From Isochrysis galbana (lineage: Eukaryota; Haptophyta; Isochrysidales; Isochrysidaceae), in contig CM030934.1 of the NCBI GenBank assembly GCA_018136815.1, forward strand, positions 6,713,373-6,777,372: DNA of 64,000 nt. The letters run 5' to 3'. The translations under genes and the position numbers were made by a program. This document shows positions 11,600-21,900 of this stretch, one piece after another. Below the pieces are notes generated by a model that ran no database searches, was not told the origin of the DNA, and saw nothing but the letters and a program-made list of their open reading frames with translations. Each line of letters starts with the position of its first letter. The first letter of the stretch is position 1.

Positions 11600-14500
11600 C
11601 TAGCACAGCGAGGCATGTGAGAGTCGGCTAGGCACGTCGTCTGTCGTCGCTGGCGCCAGCGCGGCAGAGGAGGCACGCGTGCTCCGCTGCTGAGCGTTGT
11701 GGGTGCGCAAGTCGGGTGAAGCGGTCTTCTCGTCCACGTCTCCCGCCTCGAGCACGAGAGGGGGGACGGGAGCTCCGTCCGCCTTGTTGCAGATGCCGAT
11801 CGCGATCGTAGAGCCTAATGCTGCGTCGGCGCCCATCAGGCGCGTGTCGCGCAGCTCCCCTGTCTTCGAATGAAAGTACCAGACACGCCGAGCGTCGGCC
11901 TGCCACAGCAGCCGCCAAGGGCCAACCTCATACGCGGGGAGCGCGCACACGCCGCTCCCGTCACCCATTGCGAGCGCGACAGCTTCCCGCGTGGGTGCAG
12001 GCGACGACTCGTCGACCAGCTCGAGGCGGTGTGTGCACAGCCGCCGGAGGACCACGTAGCCTGGAATCATCCAATACTGAAGCCACGGACGTGCAGGGCG
12101 GACACCATCGCGACGCAATCGCTTCTGCCCAAAGGCGACACGCGCCGTGCGCATCATAATCTATGACACCGGGGGAGGTATGTAAAGGGTGAGCCGTGCA
12201 GTGGTGAGCAACGCAACCAAGCACTAGCAAGAGATAAAGCCGATGCGGGCGGTGGCAAGTGCCTTGGGCCCATGCGGTGGGGAGTGGCAGCTCAGAACTG
12301 GTGAAGGCTGCGAACTGCGTCGATGTGACGAGTCCTTGCGCACCTGGGTGATGAGAGAAAGATAAAGCCCAGAGCTGAGCAGCAGATAGATGGCCACCTC
12401 GAAGTTGGCGGCAGAATAGAAGCATTCTGCAAACTCCTTCTCGAGCACTCCTGTCTCTTGTAGTGCAGCGAAGAAGGGCACTAGGTCATTGCAGTGGCAC
12501 CCGACGAGGAAGCGCGATATGGTTTCGATTTGCGAGATTCCGAGGACGCAAGCAATGATGTAGACCTCCTGGTACGACCATGCGGAGATAACTTCAACCG
12601 CGATGTAGACGTACACCTGCGCGGCGTGGCTCATCCGCTTGAAATACAGGAGCGCAAGCGCGATGCACTGCAACACCGGCGCGGCGATGGTACACAGGAA
12701 CAGAATGATCACCACCAGGTACATGCCGAGGGTTTCAAGGAACACCTCCGTCGTGGGCTGCCATTGCTCAACTGCTTGCATAGCGATGAATTTGCCCAGT
12801 CCGATGATTGAGAAGCTCCTCGTATGCGAGCCCTCCTTGTGAGCCTCCATCAACACTCCAACAATGCCGTTGTACGCGATTCCAACGTTGGGGAGCGTCG
12901 AAGCGGCTATGATGAGTGGCACTAGCAAGAGCAGGGAGAGTACCAAGAACGAGGTGAATCGCCATTTCAACATCACAAAGTGGCGGCTTGAGTTGCCGAC
13001 AGAATACAAGTGCGCGTTGAGCGGCTGGAGTGGCTGGGGCTCTTCTTCAAGCACCTTGTAGGTAACCGCACCATCTGTCTCAACGCCCTTCTTCCCGTTG
13101 GATGCACTGCTCCACCTCGGCGAGAGGAACCCGCGCAGCCGGTAGTCATCCGTCTGCTTGGCATCCTTCCCGCCAATTTCCTTCATGACAATACACGGCA
13201 CGTTGTCGCGTTGTTCGATCAGTTTGCGCAGCTCGTCGAGGCGTGAGAGGTGAGCTCGGTGGTAGAAGAGGCAAGCGTGAGAGGATAGCTGCGAGACGAG
13301 CTGAGCGAGCAGGTTAGCGTAGAGGCCCCAGCGCGGCGTGACGAGGAGCTGAACGGAGAAGAGGTTCTTCCATAGGAAATCGAAGGCGGCGGGCGGCCTC
13401 AGCGTCACGTTGAAGCCAACGACCGAGAGGATCATCACGAAGACGTCGATCATAGACCACTTGCCCAGGGTGTCTAGCCACGCGAAGATAGAGCCACGGT
13501 TGTCGGGACGCACGATGTACGATGGTGCAAACCATAGGTAGAGCATGGATGCCAGCTTGAAATATGGCCACAGGCCTGAGAAGATGGCGACGACGAACGC
13601 CAAGAAGACGGCCCCGGAGTTGTACATGTCGATCACTGACTGAGCGATGGAAAAGGTAAAGTAGGCCGGCATGCCATACGTCTCGTCGCCGGCTTTGAGG
13701 ACGACGTCCACTGTCGCACCGACGGCGAGGTGGCCGGTGAGGAAGAGTAACGCGTTTCCTCCAAGCGCGAGTGGGATGCAGATCTTTGCGACGACTGGCA
13801 CCGCCTTTGATCCAAAGAGCGAAGTTTTGCGCGCCAGGTACTGCTTCCGTCGGAGGTGATCGACGGTGCTTAGACTCTGGGCCGCACGAGCCACCCGTCG
13901 GTATCGCGTGTAAAACCAGTAGATGTAGAGGGCGAACAATAGGCCGAACACAAGAGCCACAATCAGCCACTGCCACCACGGCACCTTCGCGGCACTCTCG
14001 GATATGAGCTTGCCCAGTTGGATCGTTGGCGCTGTTTTGCAGTATGGTGCGGGCTTCAGGCCAAATCCCTCAACGTAACCCCCCATCGAGCGCGTTTCGC
14101 ATTGCTCCGGCGCGTCCGCTAGGGCTTGGTCGATGAGCGCGGCAAGTTTTGAGTTGGTTGCGAGACCGTCAACGGCGTCGAGGCCATCTTGGATGGCTTG
14201 GTGCATGGACATTCGAGCGCCAGGCGCAGCGGCGTTGGCTGCGATAGTTTGGAAAAATGACGAGTCGCAGTTGACGCAGTCGACCTCAAAGATGTCGAGG
14301 GCACCAAGCGTCAACAGGAGTTGCTCGATGCGGAGCCCGCCTGGTGCGATGGTTGCGAGCCAGCACTCGTAGAAGAGCGCGTCCGACGCGTACATCGCCG
14401 CGAGCCTTTGTTGATTGATCAGGAGTAGCAGGTCGAGTAGTATACGAATGTCGGAGGCGCCCACCTGGATGCGAAATTCCTCCGTAGTGTAGGTGTCGCC

Positions 14501-16639
14501 ACGTGGCAACCTGCCTTCATCTATTTCCTCCAAGCGGCGAGAGGCGCCTTGGTGCGTAGTCTCGGGGGCCGAGGCGGGACGCCACATCCTGACGTTAATA
14601 TACAATTCGAGAGTGAGAGGGGCGACCGGAGTGCCGACAGCTCCGGTAGCGCGCAGCACGTGTTCTGCATCCGGCGCCGGCCCGATGTAGACTCCATGAA
14701 TGGTGTCCACATTGGTGATGGACACGTTCAATGCCACAATATCAATGGTGTGCGCCAGCGCATAGAATTTGCTGGGTAACTCGACCGACACGTTGCGTAT
14801 CTGCGCCACTTGTGTGGGACTCGGTACCACCTCTGCGACCATCTCGTTCACCGGTGAGAGCCCGCTGTCGTCGTCCCGGAGCATGTCGTTGGCCATGTCA
14901 AGTGCGCGCGAGAGGAGCTGCTCGGCGCCGGTTGAATTCGACTTGAAGTTGATGTACTTGTCGCCAGTCGGCAGGACGGGCGGCACAGCCGGACATGCGT
15001 TGGGAAGCAGATTTGGCACGTCAGCGAGGAATCCAGCAATGGCTGCGTTGGCTGGCTCCAGGGTGAGGCTTTCCACTAGGGAAGGAAGGGCACCTAGAAG
15101 AGCCGGCTCGAAGATAGCCTCGATCGATTGCGACAGCGTGGTCAGCACGTCAGAGATGTGGTCATTGATGAAGCCTTGGACCACAGGGAATCGCATGTCT
15201 CTCACGTGCAGCGCGAGATGAGAGATCATCACGCCGAAGATGGTCGTCAGAAGGCAGCCGATGGGAGCTACAGCGACCGTGCCCAGCTGGAGTGACGTGA
15301 TGCGATTCTCAGCCAGCGCAAGGATCGCATCGAGCTCGAGCTCCAGCTCGGATAAACCTGCGCTGACGGAGAACTCCTCCATCTCGTAGGCGCCCGACTC
15401 GATCGCCGAGAGCGAGGCTTCGCCGCCTGGCGGCACCACTCCCAGTGCCATGTCCAGGCGAAGACTGAGGTCGTCCACTGCGAAGCCGTGCCGAAGGGTG
15501 TAGTCGCCCACGACGGTGGTGGGTTGGGTCACCTCAAAAGTGTTGAGGCCACCCAGCGTGACCTTCATGAAGTGCATCACGATCTGCGTCTCGTTATTGG
15601 AGCCCAGCACGAAAACGCCGTTTGAGCCGATGGCCGAGGCCCCAATGGTCACCTCGCCCACTCCAGCGATGGTGTCGGCCACCATGTTGATTACTTGTGC
15701 TAAGGCCTGCAACAACGGCTGGATAGCAAAGATGCGGTCGCCTTGCTTGGAACGACCCTCGGCAACAAGAGCTTTGACGGACCTCGCGGCGCGAGAGGTG
15801 GCTGGGAGGAGGCTGAGAATGCCGACGGCCTCCTTGGTCGAGCCGTTGTGCGCGAGGGAGACTAGGGATATGTTCTGGACAGCCGCAAGGGCTTCGACCT
15901 TGGCCTCTGTCTCGACATTCTCCGAAGTGCGGTGCGCTTCCATGTCGAAGGAGCGGGCCACATAGGGCTCGAGAAACTCCTTGGAGCTGGTCAGCACTCC
16001 ACTCAGGGCATCGGCGAGGTCACCATTTAGCGCCTCGCACAGGGCGTTGTTGATGTCACCCTGCACCATGCCTATGAGCAGATTCTCGATATTGTCATTG
16101 GAGATGGCTGAAGCAATAATGCCACCTTGCGCACGGTCAATCTCCAGTGGGAGTGAGGCGTCGCACTCATCCATGCGCAGAGGCGGGCCCTGCTCAAGCC
16201 ACGCCGTCTGCTGGTTCTGGGCTGTGCGGAAGGCAGGCACCTCGTAGCTCACCCCGATGGATGCGGTCTGCGTGGAGAGGTTGATGGTGCCCTCCTCGTA
16301 GTATAGCATCTGCAGCGACCACCGGCCGTAGCACGCAATCTGGAACTCACGCAGCGCGCCAACGAGGGTGACGACGCGGCCATCTGGTCGGACTGCCGAC
16401 TCGAGCTCAATCTCCCCGACCGCAAACCGGCTGCAGTTCAGATCCCACACTGTGAGGTCAGCGCTGAATGGGCCGATCGGTACGGCCGTCTCAATCGGAG
16501 GGATCATGATGGTCACATCGCGCATCATCGCGTTGATGAGGGCGTAATCGTCTGCCTCGAGCCGCCGGCCGACTGCTCGCCCGCCTGCACCAGCCACCGC
16601 GCTCGCGCACAGCGGCAGCAGGAGGGCGACCGCGAGCAT
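11600..16639 (-). CDS. TULIP-like lipid-binding modules fused to a PqiA/LetA-like membrane protein
   Basis: Exons 16639-12344 and 12160-11600 with a 183-nt phase-0 intron (CAG|GTGCGC to TAG|ATT), 1618 residues. The protein begins with a signal peptide (MLAVALLLPLCASAVAGAGG). About 880 extracytoplasmic residues follow. They hold repeated BPI/TULIP-like patterns with amphipathic helix stretches near residues 190, 480 and 815 and several N-glycosylation sequons. A first helix lies at about 888-911 (WWQWLIVALVFGLLFALYIY). The membrane region has two PqiA-like halves. Half one has GLWPYFKL and the signature WLDTLGKWSMIDVFVM near 1055; half two has IAAPVLQCIALALLYF and SAWSYQEVYIIACVL near 1360. 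Bacterial PqiA/LetA work with MCE proteins in lipid transport, so an envelope or secretory-pathway lipid-transfer role is inferred. No bacterial-type CxxC zinc ribbons are obvious. The PqiA call is fairly secure; the TULIP call rests on pattern. Confidence 0.8.
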
Positions 16640-16734
16640 CGCGGACGGCGGGTCCCTCCGGCCGACAATTGCCTCCTTACTCTCTCTCCAACCGGGGCGC
16701 GGCGGGAAAGGAGAGGAGAGAGAGAGGCGGGGAG

Positions 16735-17000
<266 letters not shown>

Positions 17001-17002
17001 GG

Positions 17003-17734
17003 GCAAAGTGTGGGGGTAGAATGGGGGGGAAAGGGGGTGCCGAAGAGATTTTGTTCTCTTCTCCACGGGAGGAGCAAGATAGAGTCACCCGCATGAAGAG
17101 GGGGAAGAGGGAGGCTTGGACGTGCTGAGAGAGAAGAGAAGAGAGAGAGAGAGCAAGGCCGACGAGACTCTCTCTCTCTTCTTCAAGTCCCGCTCGCCTC
17201 CCCATTATCATCACGCAGAAACGCTCACCTTCCTTACCTTGCTTTCTTTCCATTCTTTGGGTTATGCTTCATGCCACCTGCCTCTCTCTTCCCGCTCTCT
17301 CTTCTCACTGTCGCTACTGTACCAGTACTCCCTCCTACTGACTCCAGAATGAAAATGGTGAAAAGGGGTTGTGCACGCCGGATTGTAAAAATGGAAAATA
17401 AGTAAATTGATTGCAGAATTATCATAATCAGAAAAAGAAAAAGAGGAGACCTCGCGAGAAAGGGAATGTAGAATGTGATTTTATTACCAAAATCTTTTGC
17501 CCAAAACATCTCCCTACTCCTACATATGCGACTTTAGGGCCTTTTCGCTTCACTCCCCCCCTTTCACACCCATATGAGACTTGCCCATCAAGTCTCAAGA
17601 GCGGTTCTAAGATCAGGTCGAAAAACTTTGGTCGTGAGCCAAAAAGGTTTAAACTATCGAGATCCGGGGTCCGAAGTGGTTTGTAATACTAGCGTTTGTT
17701 CTGCTTGTTTCTTTTTTTTACTGGTTTAATGTTT
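17003..17734. other. Intergenic, no gene recognised
   Basis: Upstream region of the leftward TULIP-LetA gene. It holds short GA/CT tracts and an AT-rich stretch around 17340-17500. No frame with recognisable protein similarity or repeat copies was seen. Confidence 0.5.
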
Positions 17735-18690
17735 AACCCCAGTGCTGAGGGACCGCAACGGCAACGGAGCCCCTAAAGTACCTCGCGATCAACTAACAAC
17801 TAAGTTTATACTTAGTTCGCCCATGGGGGGGCACGTGCCCCCCCCCTCTCTCCACTCCTCCCCTGCCATGGGGGAGGAACCACCCATGCTCGTGGCAAGC
17901 CTGATGGCTTGCCAGGAGCCCACTGCCCTACTGACCCACTCTCTTAGTGGCAGGCTCGCCTGCCTCGCGCGTCCTCCTGGCTCCTGGCTTGTCGTGGCCA
18001 GCCCATCGCTCCAACCCCCCTCCCCCCCTGTTCGACAAGCAGACAGGTGCAGAGTGGGGGCCCCTGAGGCCCAGGAGCGCCAGCGAGGGAGAGGCAGGGG
18101 AGACCAGGGCCCAGCCCCAGCCTCCTCTGCCCCCTGAGCTGGCCTCCCGGAGCCTCCAGGGGTCGCCAGAGGCAGCTGCAGGCCTGTCGCAGGCGCGCCA
18201 TCGCGCGTGCCGCAGGAGAGGGGAGAGAGAGCGCGGAGAAGGGGGTGGGCGGAGCGAGGGCTCCGCTCACCGGAAAATATGTAAGTCCCGCACCTGTTTA
18301 CAGGAGAAGTCGGGACTGAGGACGCCGCCAGCCCGGTAGGCATAGGAGGAAGGGGGGAACGGATCACCGGGGGGGGGGGCGCGGGCCACCGACCATATCT
18401 AAGCCCTTTTCCCCTATCCCCCTAGTAGTGCACGGGGGGAGTCGCCTGATGGCGGGGGGGAAAGGGTCGGGAGAGAGGGGGTGTAGAAAGTTTTGCTGCG
18501 TGAGTAGAAAGTAGATAAGTAGAGGGTCCACGGCCGCGTGTGCGGTGAGACTATTAAGAAGGTAATTAAAGTACCTCGCGATGGGGTGTGTGCGCGGTTG
18601 GCGCATGGCTCGTCCGGTGTCTGTGGTTAGAGATGCTGGATGGCTAACAAGCTGCTCTACACAACTAATAATATGATTCACAACGAGTAT
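17735..18690 (+). repeat. Dispersed repeat A, copy 2, split by a retroposon
   Basis: The left part (17735-17789) has CCAGTGCTGAGGGACCG and AACGGAGCCCC. The right part (from 18567) continues with GATGGGGTGTGTGCGCGG, GGCTCGTCCGGTGTCTGTGG and GGCTAACAAG. The two parts are contiguous in the copy at 31080-31240. The 777 intervening bases are retroposon B, and TAAAGTACCTCGCGAT is duplicated on both sides (17774-17789 and 18567-18582). Confidence 0.85.
17790..18566 (+). mobile_element. Retroposon B, full-length copy (non-autonomous) with 16-bp target duplication
   Basis: The element starts with CAACTAACAACTAAGTTTAT and contains a CCATGGGGGGG block and the palindrome-like GGCAAGCCTGATGGCTTGCC. It ends with a segment containing GGCCGCGTGTGCGGTGAGA. 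It is flanked by the 16-base direct repeat TAAAGTACCTCGCGAT, so it was inserted in repeat A. A second long copy lies in reverse at 46925-48715, and several fragments carry only the 3' end. Long target duplications and 3'-end fragments fit LINE-type mobilisation of a SINE-like element. The long frames inside it look compositional. Confidence 0.85.
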
Positions 18691-18744
18691 TCGTGCCATG
18701 AATTATAACGTAGAACTCCCTCCTTCCCTTGCTCTCTGCACAAA

Positions 18745-18870
18745 GAGCTCTCTCTCTCTCTCTATGAATAGATTTTGTTCTCTCCTCTCGCACCTGCCGC
18801 AGCCTCCGCCTCCACCTCCGCCCCCCCCTCCCCTCCCCTCCCTCCCTCCCTCTCTCCTCCCCTGCGCCGC
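18745..18870 (+). promoter_or_regulatory. Pyrimidine-rich leader upstream of the Sfi1-like gene
   Basis: CTCTCTCTCTCT, then mixed CCTCCGCC and CCCTCC repeats fill the 170 bases before the ATG at 18913. Similar CT-rich coding-strand tracts precede the channel, TULIP-LetA and PP1 genes. A promoter or 5'-UTR role is inferred only from position. Confidence 0.4.
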
Positions 18871-18912
18871 CTGTCGCGTCCTGCTCCGTGACGGCTCGCC
18901 TTGCCCAAGCAC

Positions 18913-21900
18913 ATGGCGGAGGAGGACTCACGGCATACGCCCACTAAGCCCGCGCTAGAGGAGGAGCTGGTGCAGCTGGTGCACTCACTCCGCCGCTCGC
19001 GGCAGCAGCGTGCCTCACGCAGGGCTTCGCGGGGCCACACCACGCCTGCCAACTCTCCCACGCTCCACTCGCCACAGTCTACTAGCTCCGATAAGGAGGC
19101 CGCCGAGAGCACAGCGCGCACCACCGGAGAGGAAAGGAGAAGTGAGCCCGCGTCACCGCTCCGGCTACGTACTACCGCCATGCAGCCAGATAGAGACACT
19201 AGAGAGCAATCATGCCGTGGGATCACCTTGCCGTCCTCGTCCCTACTCCAAGCTGGAGCGCACTGCGAGCTTGAGGACGGCTTCTCTCTCCAGCCCACAC
19301 ATCCTCGCGAGGCTAGCTCTTGTCTCCATGCTGCCCAGCTTCGACATGGCAATACAGCTAGACCTGCATCTGGCACCAGTCCTTCTGAGGCTTTTCATGC
19401 ATCCCCAGAACCTTTGAGATCGGTTGGCTCGCACGTTTCGTCTCGAATGGTCCATTCAGGTCGCGCACCAATTCAGACACCAAGTACGACGCATATTTCG
19501 TCCCCGCTGGCGAGAAGACCCCGGCCGCCAATCTACACCCAGGGTGCTCAAAGATACCCTACATGGGCAGTCGGACTCACGTACGGCAGTCTTGGTCATA
19601 CCAGTGACGGGCAGTTCGGGAGCGTAGGGCGAGCATCCGCGCGAGCTAGCACGGCTCCATCCTCGATGCTCATGCCCACAGCGTGCTCGTCGCGGCCCAC
19701 CTCACCGGTGAAGCTGAGATCACCAAAGCGACCGAAGATCCTTCCGGAATCTCCATCACGCGCTGGGCTCGGGGCCTCACGCATGCCGTCATCGACTACG
19801 GTGGCGAGCGGCACAGCCTGTCAAGCAGCAGCAACGCAGGTGCGCCAATCTCGTCCATTGGAGTCCCGTCGTCTTCTCGATGGCTCGACTGAGAGCGAAA
19901 ACGAAGGAGGGGGTGAGGACAGCAATGACGAGATAGCGCTTATGCTACCACAGCTTCGGCGTCATTTGCTGAGAATCAACCTCTCGCAATGGTATTCGAT
20001 GCGCGCTCGCCACCCGCGTTCGCGCCTCCTGCAGCATGCTCGCCATGCTGACTGCCGCCGCGCGATGCGCGCATGGGATGAGTTTACTTCAAAGGCGCGG
20101 CGTATAGTCGCGGCAAGGCTCGACGAAGTTGCTCAGTGGAGGCTCTCAGCCTTGTTGGGGAAGCACAGCCGCGAGCCTATGGAGTGCGGTCGATCCTCTC
20201 TTAGACGATGGACGCAACCGATGCTCCTTCGCACCTTGCACTCCTGGAGAGTAGCAGCGCATGAAAGCGCGGTCGCTTGGCGGGAGGCCGAAGAGGGGGC
20301 ATGGCGTAGGCGAGCCATGGTTAAGGGTTGCACGGCGTTGCGGGCGTCGCTTACACGCGCCACTTTCCGACAGGAGGCTTCGCGTCACGCTGTGTTGCAT
20401 CTTGGGTGCGTCCGATGGCATTCCAATGCGAAGCGAGCGGCCGCCCTTGCAGCCGCGTGGCGCATGGTTCCACCTGTCCATGTCCTTGCTGGCACTAAAT
20501 GCCGCGCAGCAATACAGCAATGGCTCTATCGCTCGGGTGAAATGAATGCCATGAGGCGGAAAGTCGAACGGGCCATCTCCACCGCAGCTGTCCGTGCGTT
20601 AACGAGCTACGTCGTAAGTTGGCGTGTGGCGACGGCCAGGGCTACCGCCACCCAAGCTACTACCCGCTCGTTTCTTCGGTCGCTGCTGCCGATCATTTTG
20701 GCTCGTCACTTCCATCGTTGGGCTCGTCGCGTCGTCAATCGTTCCGCCGCATTCTCCACTTATTCTCGCAGCCTCCACCGCCGCTCCTTGATGCGGCTCA
20801 AATCAGCGTGCGTGGACATACAGCTGATGCGCGCTCACAAGGTGGCTATTGCTGCCGCCACGGCGTCGTTTGGGAGAAGCCGAGCTTCACGAGCGCTTAA
20901 GGCCTGGACGGCACGGACGTCCATGGCCGGTTTGGCTCTAACATGCTCCGAAGCTGCGCGGCGTTCATCCATCCTCGCAGCCCTCGAAAAGTGGCAGTGC
21001 TGGGCGACAGTCTCCGCAGCCGCAGAGGCCGTCGAAATGTCCGCTGCAGCGGCAAGCTGGCGCTACCTTTGCCGAACTGCAATTCATTCGTGGTGCACCT
21101 TCGCTAATGCCGCGATTGATCACGCAACGGTGATATCCACGGGCCGTGCCCATCGCGAGCATGCCCTCATGGCGTCTGGACTCGCGATGTGGTATCGCGG
21201 GGCAGCCGCCATCCGCCGACGCCATGCTACCCTCGGGATTCGGCTTCGACTGTCGGTGACATGGCGCATGTGGCTTCGAGTCATAGCGAGGTGGAGAGGA
21301 GCCCTCGCGCGGCAGGAGCGCGGAGCGCGAAAGTGGCGCGGCACCACGCTCAAGCGCTGGCATTCACGCGCCGCTGTCTGCGCCGCCTCTGCATCTAAGA
21401 GTCACCGAGCAAAGGCACACTGGAAACGCAATGCAGTGCAGCACGCTGCCAACACGATGAGACGGTGTGCGGCGCAGTCCGTCGCATCTCGTTGGGCGGG
21501 TGCAGAGGTTGCTCACGCCGCACAGAGGAGAGCGCTAGGCATGGTATGGAGGGAATTGACGCTGTGCGCTGCCATGTTCGCAGCCGAAAGAGCAGCATGT
21601 GCGCTGTGGTGGCGGCTGACCAAGGGAGCGAAGTTGCGCATCTGGGTGGTTGAGCACCGGCGGTCGCTTTTCTTGAGCAGAGCCGTCACACGGACTCGCA
21701 GAAGACGAGCTTCTTGGGCGATGGCCTCAGCGCTTCGCACATGGAGAGAGCAAACGGCCACAACTCTTTCGCGCCGCCGGGCATCCATTGCATCTCAAGG
21801 TCGCTCCCCTGTGTTTGTGCGATGGCTGCAGCGTGTGGAAAGTACGGAGCCTGAGGATCTCGAGAAACGGTATACCGCAATTGTGGATTCGTATCGCTTG

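Noticed and set aside
17789..18367. Long minus frame (192 codons) in retroposon B, and its equivalent at 48034-48651
   Set aside because: The copies do not keep the same reading frame and the product is Pro/Gly/Arg low-complexity; the element is better explained as non-coding.
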